Assembly (NCBI GenBank): GCA_031316155.1
Contig: JALDRB010000009.1
Coordinates: 178,603-242,602 of the forward strand
DNA from: Candidatus Scalindua sp.
GTDB taxonomy: Bacteria > Planctomycetota > Brocadiia > Brocadiales > Scalinduaceae
Length of the DNA: 64,000 nucleotides
Direction of reading: 5' to 3'
How positions within the stretch are numbered: position 1 is the first letter of the stretch; every line of letters starts with the position of its first letter. Under the pieces are notes generated by a model. That model did not search any database and had not been told where the DNA came from. It worked only from the letters and a program-made list of their open reading frames with translations. This document shows positions 18,036-26,281 of this stretch, in pieces. A program made the translations under genes and the position numbers.

Positions 18036-18782
18036 ATGAAACATCTTCACATTCTTCTTCTACTAATACTACTCACTGCATTTACATTGTCATTTCAAGT
18101 TTCTGGTGAAACCCCCGAAGCAGAAGAGACATTTCCCTATCAAAGTTGGCAATTTTCATACGAAAGCAAATGTTCAAAATGTCATACCCTGGAGAGGGTC
18201 TTTACCGAACCAAAGAATGAGGATGAGTGGAGGGTCTGTGTCAAGAGAATGATGGAAAAGAGCCCTTTATGGATTACGCCGGATGAGGGAGAACAGATTA
18301 TTGCCGAAATCCTGGGGAAGAAAGAAGGAGTTGTAGGCTCTGTCCCAAAGAGAAAACGGTATGATGATGCAAGACTGCTCTTCATCGACAGGTGCACAAC
18401 ATGCCATCCTGTCAACAGGATAATTTTAACTGACAAAACAAAGGAAGAGTGGGAAGAGACGGTATTGAGGATGAGGGATAACGCTCCTGACCTCTTCCTT
18501 GATGAAGACATCTCCGTCATTACTGAATACCTTACCGAAAGAGCAGCAGTTCTGCGGGATGATGTAGCCGCAGAAATCATGGTTGAAAAATGCCTCATAT
18601 GCCATGAAGCAGGAAGGATACTTCTGGAACGGAAATCAAAAAGTGATTGGGAAAAAACCGTTATGGATATGCGTGAACTGGCAAGGGAAGGGTTAAAAAA
18701 AGACTGGTTTACGCACAATGAATTCAAAATTATAGTCAATATGCTCGTAAAGACACAGGGGATCGAAACTGATGGAAGCTGA
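18036..18782 (+). CDS. Secreted triheme c-type cytochrome
   Basis: About 248 residues from the ATG at 18036, preferred over an in-frame TTG at 18015 because AAAGGTGG sits upstream at good spacing. A signal peptide (hydrophobic HILLLLILLTAFTLSF) directs export. Three heme-binding motifs CSKCH, CTTCH and CLICH fall near residues 46-50, 120-124 and 186-190, each opening a repeat of about 70 residues with a conserved EW/DW, a V..M pair and a following helix. It therefore looks like three copies of one monoheme unit. It is probably a periplasmic (or anammoxosome-type) electron carrier. No heme-lyase or oxidase genes are adjacent. Confidence 0.88.
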   Translation: MKHLHILLLLILLTAFTLSFQVSGETPEAEETFPYQSWQFSYESKCSKCHTLERVFTEPKNEDEWRVCVKRMMEKSPLWITPDEGEQIIAEILGKKEGVVGSVPKRKRYDDARLLFIDRCTTCHPVNRIILTDKTKEEWEETVLRMRDNAPDLFLDEDISVITEYLTERAAVLRDDVAAEIMVEKCLICHEAGRILLERKSKSDWEKTVMDMRELAREGLKKDWFTHNEFKIIVNMLVKTQGIETDGS

Positions 18783-18783
18783 C

Positions 18784-18810
18784 GAGTTAGTGCATCCTGC
18801 ACGACTCTTT
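18784..18810 (+). terminator. Hairpin after the cytochrome gene
   Basis: GAGTTAGTGC / GCACGACTC with a 5-base loop starts two bases after the cytochrome stop codon and is followed by CTTTC. It is the same hairpin word that forms the last unit of the serial-hairpin repeat at 17576-17770, so the terminator appears to be a fragment of that repeat. The short T tract makes it a weak terminator by rule. Confidence 0.45.
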
Positions 18811-19028
18811 CAAAATTGCTACAATGACATCCATGCCCTGTTGAATAATACTTTAGAGGAGGTTTGAAGTTAATCTCTTTTCTCCTTTTGCTTAGCACAA
18901 CTAATGACCTGAAATAATCTATTCTACAGGGCAGGTCTCTTGCTTAACGCCATTTTGGGTATGTGCTAACGCACAAAAAAACTGTAACACATTAATTTAT
19001 TTATATTTAAAATGAAAAGCTATACAAT

Positions 19029-19152
19029 CAAGTTAGGCCACCCTGGCTAACTTTTCCAAAAATTAAAACTACCGTTCATTGCAGTTTTTACTGACTTTTG
19101 AGTTTGCGTCTTCTGCACAAAAAATAAGGAAATATTGAATTCCTGTAAATTA
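19029..19152 (+). repeat. Intergenic serial-hairpin repeat, copy 2
   Basis: A diverged second copy of the 17576-17770 element: AAGTTAGGCCACCCTGGCTAAC, then ACTACCGTTCATTGCAGTTTT, TTTGAGTTTGCG and AATAAGGAAATATTGAATTC in the same order. The first stem is kept almost perfectly and the later stems have decayed. It ends just before the Shine-Dalgarno of the FGE-like gene, within a gap (18,783-19,174) that otherwise shows nothing. Confidence 0.6.
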
Positions 19153-19174
19153 ACTTTTAAGGAGACCGGAAAAG

Positions 19175-20182
19175 ATGGTATGCAATTTTACTATCTGTTT
19201 AACAGGCTTTACTATTCTTGTGTGTTCTATCATTGTTTCCCCAATCAAAGCGCTTGCAATAGATGATTCCCTAAGAAGAGAGTATTATGGTATCAATACA
19301 GGTTCCCTGGAAACCACGATCAGAGAAAAAAGTGAAACAGAGAAGAAACCCGGAATTTCAACAAAAAACCTGCACACAATATCAGATCCTGATTCAATTA
19401 TTGATACGTTAACGGGGATGGAATTTATCCTGATAAAAGGGGGCTGTTTTGAAATGGGAGACTCTTTCAGTAATGAGGTAAACCATGTTGACTACACGAC
19501 TATATTATCGATTGCTGATGAAAAAAACAGCGCAAAACCTGTTCATCTTGTCTGCATAGACGATTTTTACATAGGAAAGTACGAAGTAACACAGGGGATA
19601 TGGGAAACTATTATGGCCGATAATCCATCATTTTTTTCTACGGGTTTTCATACCGGATCTGACTATCCCGTAGAAAATGTCAACTGGTACGATATACAGA
19701 AATTTTTAACCGAACTCAACGAAAAAACCGGCATGAATTACCGGCTTCCAACTGAGGCAGAGTGGGAATATGCGGCGAGAAGCGGTGGAAAAGAAGAACG
19801 GTTTGCAGGGTTTTCAAAAAAGAATGATCTCTATCTCTATGCGAATTTCTGCGATGTCAACTGCAAAACGCTCTTTAATACAGAAGATCAAGAAGATAAC
19901 TACGAAATGATATCACCCGTGGGCAGTTTCAAACCAAACGGCTTAGGTATCTATGATATGTCAGGCAATGTATGGGAGCTGTGTTCGGACTGGTACGCCC
20001 CGAATTATTACGAATATTCCCCACTAAACAACCCCCAGGGGCCAACGGACGGTCTATACCGGGTGTTCCGGGGAGGGAGTTGGGGCAGCCAGCCGCGAGA
20101 CCTCACCACCTTTTTCCGGTACTATCATTCCCCGGACAGCAGAGACGGCTACAAGGGATTCCGCCTCGCCTTTACACCTTAG
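19175..20182 (+). CDS. Secreted formylglycine-generating-enzyme-fold protein (SUMF1/FGE-sulfatase family)
   Basis: 335 residues; TAAGGAG precedes the ATG. A hydrophobic N-terminus of about 28 residues is a signal peptide. The FGE domain (from about residue 85) shows GMEFILIKGGCFEMGD, FYIGKYEVTQGIWE, YPVENVNWYD, YRLPTEAEWEYAARSGG, GIYDMSGNVWELCSDW and FRGGSWGS. Homologues include sulfatase-activating enzymes and many non-catalytic binding proteins; I see no sulfatase gene nearby, so catalysis is not assured. The last 120 bases are clearly GC-richer than the rest, and their variable codons nearly all fit AAC/AAT changed at A, the signature of a diversity-generating retroelement target (see findings). 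Confidence 0.88.
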   Translation: MVCNFTICLTGFTILVCSIIVSPIKALAIDDSLRREYYGINTGSLETTIREKSETEKKPGISTKNLHTISDPDSIIDTLTGMEFILIKGGCFEMGDSFSNEVNHVDYTTILSIADEKNSAKPVHLVCIDDFYIGKYEVTQGIWETIMADNPSFFSTGFHTGSDYPVENVNWYDIQKFLTELNEKTGMNYRLPTEAEWEYAARSGGKEERFAGFSKKNDLYLYANFCDVNCKTLFNTEDQEDNYEMISPVGSFKPNGLGIYDMSGNVWELCSDWYAPNYYEYSPLNNPQGPTDGLYRVFRGGSWGSQPRDLTTFFRYYHSPDSRDGYKGFRLAFTP

Positions 20183-20196
20183 AAGAAAAACAACCA

Positions 20197-21216
20197 GTGA
20201 TACAAAAAGAAGAACTAGCCAGCAAAATACAAAACGCATGTCAATCAGAAACGGCTGAAGCCTTTAACCTTCAAAGTCGTATACATCGACTACGCTGGTT
20301 TGGCCGTTCAGACATATGGGTCAAACGGGACGATGAACTCGGCTTTGGCGTATCGGGAACCAAGCTGCGTAAGCATGCATCAATCATACCGTATTTAAAA
20401 CAGAAAGAGATAGAGGAAGTAATTGTTATTGGAGGAGCAAATTCAAACAACATACTCTCAGCTGCTCAGACCCTGACAGAAAACCGTATCAGGATGACCC
20501 CTTTTCTCCTGGGCCCCCCGCATCAAAAACTTGGCAATGCGAAGCTGTTATCACTGTTTGTTGATGACAGTGAGATCCATTGGATTCCGCGTTCTGAATG
20601 GCCCAATTGTAAAAACCTGGTTAATCATTACAGAGAAGAGAGAGAAGCCCGGGGAATAAAGATTTTTGTTCTTCCCGAAGGAGGACACCATCAGTGTGCA
20701 CTGCCGGGATCATTAAGTCTCATGGTTGACATCCTTCGCAATGAAAGAGAGTCTGGCGTTTCTTTCGACTATCTCTTTATTGACTCAGGTACAGGCATGG
20801 TTGCACAATCACTCCTTGCCGGAGCTGCAGCATTAGAGAAAAAAACTGCATTCCATATTGTGATCCTGGCAGACTCTTTTGCTGATTTCAAATCAGGACT
20901 CGCCCGGGTAATCCATGACACTGAGGTGTTTCTTCAAACCTCAATCTGCTCATTGCCTGACTACCATCTCTATTACCCTACGGTTGCCAGGTCATTTGGC
21001 AGTACTAACAGCACTATTTTCAGAGAAATAAAACGGATAGCCAGAGAAGACGGCATTCTTACCGATCCGGTTTATTCCTCCAAACTCTTTATGACTGCAA
21101 GACAAACGATACGTGATCAGGCACTAGAAGGAAACATACTCCTGATTCATTCCGGAGGAGGACTCTCCTTAAGCGGTTTCATGGAACACCCTGTTTTCAG
21201 TTCTCATGTTATATAG
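20197..21216 (+). CDS. PLP-dependent D-cysteine desulfhydrase / ACC deaminase-like enzyme
   Basis: Proposed GTG start at 20197 gives 339 residues, the usual length for this family; a longer frame overlaps the FGE gene by 211 bases and the extra residues are meaningless. The tryptophan-synthase-beta fold is shown by IWVKRDDELGFGVSGTKLRK (the Lys after SGT binds PLP), VIVIGGANSNNILSAAQ, FVLPEGGHHQC, FIDSGTGMVAQSLLAGAA and LIHSGGGLS. Members break down D-cysteine to pyruvate, sulfide and ammonia or open the ring of 1-aminocyclopropane-1-carboxylate. The stop codon TAG lies within a piece of an intergenic repeat found elsewhere in the window. Confidence 0.85.
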   Translation: MIQKEELASKIQNACQSETAEAFNLQSRIHRLRWFGRSDIWVKRDDELGFGVSGTKLRKHASIIPYLKQKEIEEVIVIGGANSNNILSAAQTLTENRIRMTPFLLGPPHQKLGNAKLLSLFVDDSEIHWIPRSEWPNCKNLVNHYREEREARGIKIFVLPEGGHHQCALPGSLSLMVDILRNERESGVSFDYLFIDSGTGMVAQSLLAGAAALEKKTAFHIVILADSFADFKSGLARVIHDTEVFLQTSICSLPDYHLYYPTVARSFGSTNSTIFREIKRIAREDGILTDPVYSSKLFMTARQTIRDQALEGNILLIHSGGGLSLSGFMEHPVFSSHVI

Positions 21217-22064
21217 TCTCTTAGAAAAAATATTCTGACCAATTCAGGCAAAAATTTACGAATTACGATTTAGGGTTTACGATTTTTTATTAAAAGATTG
21301 TGGATAAGGTTCAATTGCAAAATCTGAAATCCTTTTCCGACTCGTTCGGGTTAGGATTAATATTGCATAAGGTATTGACAGATTTGTTATCCGCTACTAT
21401 ATTTGTTGCAGAGCCGGAGGAAAGATTGCATTATCAGTGCTCGTGATAGTGCCAAACTTATCATGAACATTGCTTTTAGCATAGTATTAGGCGCTTAGAG
21501 CGCCAAAGTTGCCAACATGGTGTCGATGTTTTAAAAGTTGTTGTTTTTTTCTGATTAAACTGATAATTTCAGACTGAATTACCTTAACGCGGAGTACGCA
21601 GAACGAAAGCAGGGGTTTAAAATTTTGCCCGCCCGGCCCGGCCGTTCGGACGGGAACCCCTACAACAAAAATTTGTTTTTTTCTCTGCGACTTCTGTGCG
21701 TTAAATTAAAACACTAAAGACTTAAAATGGGAATCCCTATTCGAATTATTATTGATAAATGGCAACCCGCTGAAAGCGGCTTTTCTTCTAAGCTTGTCTT
21801 AGAAAAAATTTAGTCTCTTAACAAAAATATTTCAACCACATTTGGCAAAAAATTTATTAATAGCGTGTTTCATGATATCTGATAAACACCAAATAACAAG
21901 TTCCAAATAACGAACAAATCCAAAACTTTTACCCTGTTAAATCATTTGGGATGATTTCATGACAACAACTTTCAAAAGTCGCAATTATTTTTAAAAGTAA
22001 ATTAAAATACCGGGATAGATATTTAACAGGGCGGGCAAACTAGTTTGATAACTCGAACACTGAC
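21217..22064. repeat. Gene-free repeat-rich region; R1 repeat (minus orientation) at 21,811-22,055
   Basis: 848 bases without a gene. A first R1 tail fragment (TAGTCTCTTAGAAAAAATATT) starts at the previous stop codon (21,214). A GC-rich palindromic piece occurs at about 21,625-21,655. From 21,811 to about 22,055 lies a reverse-orientation copy of R1, an AT-rich repeat also found at 51.2, 53.1 and 62.2 kb, which stops about 10 bases before the SprT start codon. No convincing ribosome-binding site precedes that start. Confidence 0.6.
21932..22031 (-). repeat. Small inverted-repeat element (MITE-like) nested in R1
   Basis: A 100-base insert bounded by CCCTGTTAAAT and its inverse ATTTAACAGGG. 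A 111-base relative lies at 62,253-62,363 in the opposite orientation, at the same point within R1, while the R1 copy at 51.2 kb lacks it. No open frame is present, so it would need a transposase in trans. Confidence 0.65.
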
Positions 22065-23153
22065 ATGGAGAATGTAAACAACCTGTTAAAGAGCGCCTGG
22101 ATAAGGCAACTGAAGGAAGAGTGGAAATCTGCCAACTACTACTACTTTAATAGCTCAATGTATCTACCGAACCTTGAAATTTCAGATTCAGAGGGTACTT
22201 TAGGAACGTGGAGAGGGAGCTGTCACCGGAAACTCTCCATTAGTATTAACTTAATCAAAAACTACCGGTGGGAGCATGTCCAGGATGTTCTGTATCACGA
22301 AATGGCACACCAGTATGTTGATGAAGTTCTGGGCATCCGCGATGATTTACCGCATGGAGAAGCATTCAAGAGGATATGCCGGGAAAACGGTATTGATCCA
22401 GCAGCAACAGGCGATGTGCAAAGCTGGTTAGCACAGAGAAAAAACAGAACTACCCTTTGTCCCGAAAACCATAAGTTACTGGAAAAAGTTCATAAGCTGC
22501 TGGCATTGGCAGAAAGTCCCAATGAACACGAAGCCCAGAATGCCATGGCAAAAGCCCATGAATTGTTATTACGGCATAACCTGTCTCTTCTGGATGTACA
22601 TACCAAATGGAACTACATCCATAAACAGGTTGGAGAAGTAGAAAGGACAAATCCCATCAAATCCATCATTAGCGCCATATTGTGCAAATTTTTTTTCGTA
22701 GAAGCTATCTGGACTTATGGGTACGATCAGCAGAGAAACCGGAGCGGCAGGATTTTAGAAATATACGGTACTCCGGAAAACGTTGAGATGGCAGAGTATG
22801 TGTATGATTACCTTCAAAACATATCGGAACTTTTGTGGGAAGAGCATAAGAGACAAAAGAGATTAACCGGAAACAGGCATCGAAGAACCTTTATCTACGG
22901 CCTCCTGAACGGTTTCTACCATAAACTGGATAACCGGATTTCTGAAAACCTGACCGGACATCTTGTCTGGAAAGGAGACCCCCGTCTCAAGGATTTTTTT
23001 CACCGGAGAAACCCAAAGCTTGTTCGATCCTCTTCCCGGTATTCGAGAAGCTGCCAGGACACCTATAATTCCGGAATCTCTCAGGGGAAAAACCTGGTCA
23101 TCCATAAGGGCATCAATGAAAAAGGCAATAGAGAGGTTAAATTATTAACCTGA
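22065..23153 (+). CDS. SprT-like zinc metalloprotease fused to a DUF2786 domain
   Basis: 362 residues. Residues 1-130 match SprT-like proteases: WRGSCHRKLSISINL, then the zinc-binding LYHEMAHQYVDE and the downstream HGEAFKRICRENG His. Residues about 140-190 (LEKVHKLLALAESPNEHEAQ, then AMAKAHELLLRHNLS) are a DUF2786 domain. The C-terminal third is basic and unassigned. SprT/SPRTN proteins degrade proteins crosslinked to DNA. The stop codon overlaps the probable true beginning of the MrfA-like helicase, so both are likely translated together as a crosslink-repair pair. The start lies directly against a repeat. Confidence 0.85.
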   Translation: MENVNNLLKSAWIRQLKEEWKSANYYYFNSSMYLPNLEISDSEGTLGTWRGSCHRKLSISINLIKNYRWEHVQDVLYHEMAHQYVDEVLGIRDDLPHGEAFKRICRENGIDPAATGDVQSWLAQRKNRTTLCPENHKLLEKVHKLLALAESPNEHEAQNAMAKAHELLLRHNLSLLDVHTKWNYIHKQVGEVERTNPIKSIISAILCKFFFVEAIWTYGYDQQRNRSGRILEIYGTPENVEMAEYVYDYLQNISELLWEEHKRQKRLTGNRHRRTFIYGLLNGFYHKLDNRISENLTGHLVWKGDPRLKDFFHRRNPKLVRSSSRYSRSCQDTYNSGISQGKNLVIHKGINEKGNREVKLLT

Positions 23154-23254
23154 TAGATGAGTTTATCAGTAACCTGAAGAGTCAAAAGGATTTTAACCAG
23201 CAGATCGTCCATCATAAGACAATCAAGCCAAAGCCTGCGGTATGCAAAAATCTT

Positions 23255-26086
23255 GTGCCCCCTCTCCCCGCTCAGTTGCAGAAAGCACTCGAACGTTACC
23301 GGATCACCAATCTCTACCTTCATCAGACAGAGGCAATAAACAGGGTAAGGAAAAAGAAAAATGTCATTATTGCAACGCCAACTGCTTCAGGCAAAACGCT
23401 TGCGTACAACATCCCGGTACTCGAATCGATCCTGAATGACCGGCAATCCAGGGCATTTTATCTCTTTCCCATTAAAGCTCTTGAACAAGACCAGCTCAGG
23501 ACAATCAACGAACTCATCTCCACTCTTGAGGGAGAGGGTATTACTGCCGCAATTTATGATGGAGATACCACTTCGTATAAAAAGAAAAAAATAAAGGATA
23601 ATCCGCCAAATATCATTATTACAAACCCGGACATGTTCCACTCAGGTTTTCTGCCGTACCATTCCAACTGGAGCGATTTTTTCAAGAACCTGAAATTCAT
23701 AGTAATTGACGAACTGCATACCTATAGAGGTGTTTTCGGATCACACATTGCCCAGGTATTCCGACGCATAAACCGTATTACAGAACACTATGGAGGAACT
23801 CCTCAATACATAGCGTGTTCGGCTACCATTCCTAATCCGGAAGAATTTGCAGAAACTTTAACGGGACTTCCCTTTGAAGTAGTCAGTTCCAGCGGAGCTC
23901 CGGAACCGTATCGTCATTTCATCTTTATCAATCCAACCGTAAGCCCTTACACAGAAACTGTCTCACTCATCAGGAAGCTTTTAGAAAATGACCTGAAGGT
24001 CATCGCCTTTACCAAATCAAGAAAGATAACGGAACTGTTACATACATGGATCATTCAGCAGAATCCGGCATATGCGCCGTACGTCAGCTCATATCGTGCC
24101 GGCTTTCTGCCGGAGGAGAGACGCACCATAGAAAAGGATCTCTTTGAGGGCAGAATCAAAGCCGTTATCTCAACCAGTGCTCTTGAAGTAGGCATTGACA
24201 TTGGCGGTCTCGATGCATGTATTCTTGTCGGATATCCGGGCACAATCATCAACACATGGCAAAGAGGCGGGAGGGCAGGCCGGAGTGACAGTCCTGCCCT
24301 GATTATGCTTCTGGCACAGCAGGACGCCCTTGATCAGTATTTCATGAAAAACCCGGATGATTTTTTCGCCCGCGGGTGCGAAAATGCAGTGTTAGACCCC
24401 TTTAATAAATCTGTCCTGAAAGCGCATCTCCCCTGTGCGGCTTCCGAACTCGGAATCCCTCAACAAGAGCGTTTCTTTGATCTCCGGAAGATAACCCCTG
24501 CACTTGAAGAGCTCATACATTCGGGAGAACTGCTCAGAGGAGAGGCAGACGGCGTCTATTTCTCTTCGAGAAGAAGGCCCCACCGTTTTGTGGATATCAG
24601 ATCGATTGGTGAGGGATATACGATCCTGGAAAAAGAAACAAAACAGATAATCGGCCAGGTTTCCGGTTTGCGGGCATTTACCGAGTGCCACAAAGGCGCC
24701 ATATACCTGCACAGGGCATCTCAATACCAGGTGGATTCAATCGACATTGAATTCAGGAATATCCTGGTTAAGAGGGTAGAGGTCTCCTATTTCACCCGGC
24801 CCAAGAGCGAAAAGGAGACGGAGATTATGGAAATTACCGGCACGAAACCCATCGGGAATTTTATTATAAAAAAAGGCTCTCTTAAGGTTACAGAATTTGT
24901 CACAGGTTATGAAAAGAGAAGCGTGCGGGGACAGGAACTCTTAAGCCGTCATCCAGTTGAACTTCCCCCGGTAATCTATGAGACGGTCGGCTTCTGGATT
25001 GAGATCGTGAAGGAGATAGAAATGTCGGCAGAGAATTCCGGCCTGCACTTCATGGGCGGCATTCATGCTGTCGAACACGCCATGATCGCCATGTTCCCTC
25101 TCTTTGCCCTCTGCGACAGAAATGACATTGGAGGTATCTCTACCACATTCCACCCCCAGGTAAAAAGCGGAGCAATCTTTATCTATGACGGCTACCCGGG
25201 CGGAGTCGGACTCAGTGAGCGTGGCTACGACTCTATTGAGGAACTCCTGACAGCGACACTGAAACAGATGACATCATGTGAGTGTGAAACGGGATGTCCC
25301 TCCTGCATCCATTCACCAAAATGCGGTTCAGGAAACAAGCCTCTGGACAAGAGAGCCGCCATCGAGGTGCTGGAACAACTTCGCGCTGTCAAACCCTTAC
25401 CTACGGGAAACTTTCCCGATACGACAACAAGGGGAATGCCGGAACCTCTGGTATCAGAAAAAGCCAGAGATGCTGTTCCAGGGAGAAGGATATGTTACTT
25501 TGATCTGGAAACCCAGCGCGGTACAGATGAAGTAGGCGGTTGGCGCAATATTCACCTTATGAGACTGGCAGTTGGCGTCATCTATGACTCTCTTGATGAT
25601 GAATATTATACCTATTTTGAAAAGGATGTGGAGACATTGATTGAAAAACTCAGATCCTCTGACCTGGTAGTAGGCTTCAACGTAATCAGATTTGACTATA
25701 CCGTGCTCCAGCCCTACACCATTCATGATTTAAAGGAAATTGTAACGTTTGACATTCTGGCAGACATCCATACAAGGCTGGGATACCGCCTGAGCCTGAA
25801 CCATCTGGCAATGAAGACACTTAAGGTCGAAAAAACAGCTGACGGCCTCCAGTCACTCAAATGGTTCAAGGAGGGCAAGATAGATGAAATAGCACACTAC
25901 TGCAGCAAAGATGTAGAGATCACGAGAGATCTTTTCCTCTTCGGTAACACAAACCGGTATCTCCTCTTCGAAAAAAAGGATTGCGGCATCGTGAGACTTC
26001 CCGTGGAGTGGGAAGTTGAAGATATTATCAGGGAGAGGGAGAACCCTGAGAAAAAAGTGAGAAACACACCCAAATTCCCCCTTTGA
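23255..26086 (+). CDS. MrfA/Hrq1-like DEAD/DEAH helicase with DUF1998 zinc region and C-terminal DnaQ-like nuclease
   Basis: 943 residues from the GTG at 23255. Helicase motifs: ATPTASGKT (about 38-46), VIDELHTYRG (about 150), CSATIPNPEE, TSALEVGIDIGG, WQRGGRAGRS. The DUF1998 part ends in a Cys cluster CECETGCPSCIHSPKCGSG (about 675-693). From about 745 a DEDD exonuclease-like domain follows (YFDLETQ, LVVGFNVIRFDY, HYCSKDVEITRDL). In Bacillus MrfA and the exonuclease MrfB are separate genes for mitomycin-adduct repair; here the two activities appear fused. Protein-like sequence continues upstream in frame to 23141 (IDEFISNLKSQKDF...VVHHKTIKP-like), so the true start may be a non-ATG codon overlapping sprT. 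The last residues (NTPKFPL) and stop come from a repeat-like hairpin. Confidence 0.88.
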   Translation: MPPLPAQLQKALERYRITNLYLHQTEAINRVRKKKNVIIATPTASGKTLAYNIPVLESILNDRQSRAFYLFPIKALEQDQLRTINELISTLEGEGITAAIYDGDTTSYKKKKIKDNPPNIIITNPDMFHSGFLPYHSNWSDFFKNLKFIVIDELHTYRGVFGSHIAQVFRRINRITEHYGGTPQYIACSATIPNPEEFAETLTGLPFEVVSSSGAPEPYRHFIFINPTVSPYTETVSLIRKLLENDLKVIAFTKSRKITELLHTWIIQQNPAYAPYVSSYRAGFLPEERRTIEKDLFEGRIKAVISTSALEVGIDIGGLDACILVGYPGTIINTWQRGGRAGRSDSPALIMLLAQQDALDQYFMKNPDDFFARGCENAVLDPFNKSVLKAHLPCAASELGIPQQERFFDLRKITPALEELIHSGELLRGEADGVYFSSRRRPHRFVDIRSIGEGYTILEKETKQIIGQVSGLRAFTECHKGAIYLHRASQYQVDSIDIEFRNILVKRVEVSYFTRPKSEKETEIMEITGTKPIGNFIIKKGSLKVTEFVTGYEKRSVRGQELLSRHPVELPPVIYETVGFWIEIVKEIEMSAENSGLHFMGGIHAVEHAMIAMFPLFALCDRNDIGGISTTFHPQVKSGAIFIYDGYPGGVGLSERGYDSIEELLTATLKQMTSCECETGCPSCIHSPKCGSGNKPLDKRAAIEVLEQLRAVKPLPTGNFPDTTTRGMPEPLVSEKARDAVPGRRICYFDLETQRGTDEVGGWRNIHLMRLAVGVIYDSLDDEYYTYFEKDVETLIEKLRSSDLVVGFNVIRFDYTVLQPYTIHDLKEIVTFDILADIHTRLGYRLSLNHLAMKTLKVEKTADGLQSLKWFKEGKIDEIAHYCSKDVEITRDLFLFGNTNRYLLFEKKDCGIVRLPVEWEVEDIIRERENPEKKVRNTPKFPL

Positions 26087-26093
26087 AGGGGGA
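26076..26093. terminator. GC-rich hairpin overlapping the helicase stop codon
   Basis: TCCCCCTT / AAGGGGGA, an 8-bp perfect stem around TG; the stop codon TGA lies inside it. This CCCCCTTT...AAAGGGGG word is a common dispersed repeat in environmental genomes. There is no T-run, so termination is uncertain. It separates the plus-strand repair genes from the minus-strand toxin locus. Confidence 0.45.
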
Positions 26094-26281
26094 CGAATGG
26101 GGATTTGAGGATAAAGGAGGAGGTGAGTTTATACAAACGTAACCGTGCATGGTTCAGAGATTCAGAGTTTGTCAACGCAAGTGATGAAAAGTGTGACAAG
26201 ATGCCTGACAATAAAACAGCGGAAGGAATAAAAGCGGAGCAATTCTTGTGTAACACTCTTTAGAACCTGCTCAATGGTTAT

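Noticed and set aside
19972..20196. N-terminal extension of the PLP enzyme overlapping the FGE gene
   Set aside because: The extra 75 residues are a frame-shifted reading of conserved FGE motifs and do not look like any PLP enzyme; a GTG at 20197 gives the normal length.
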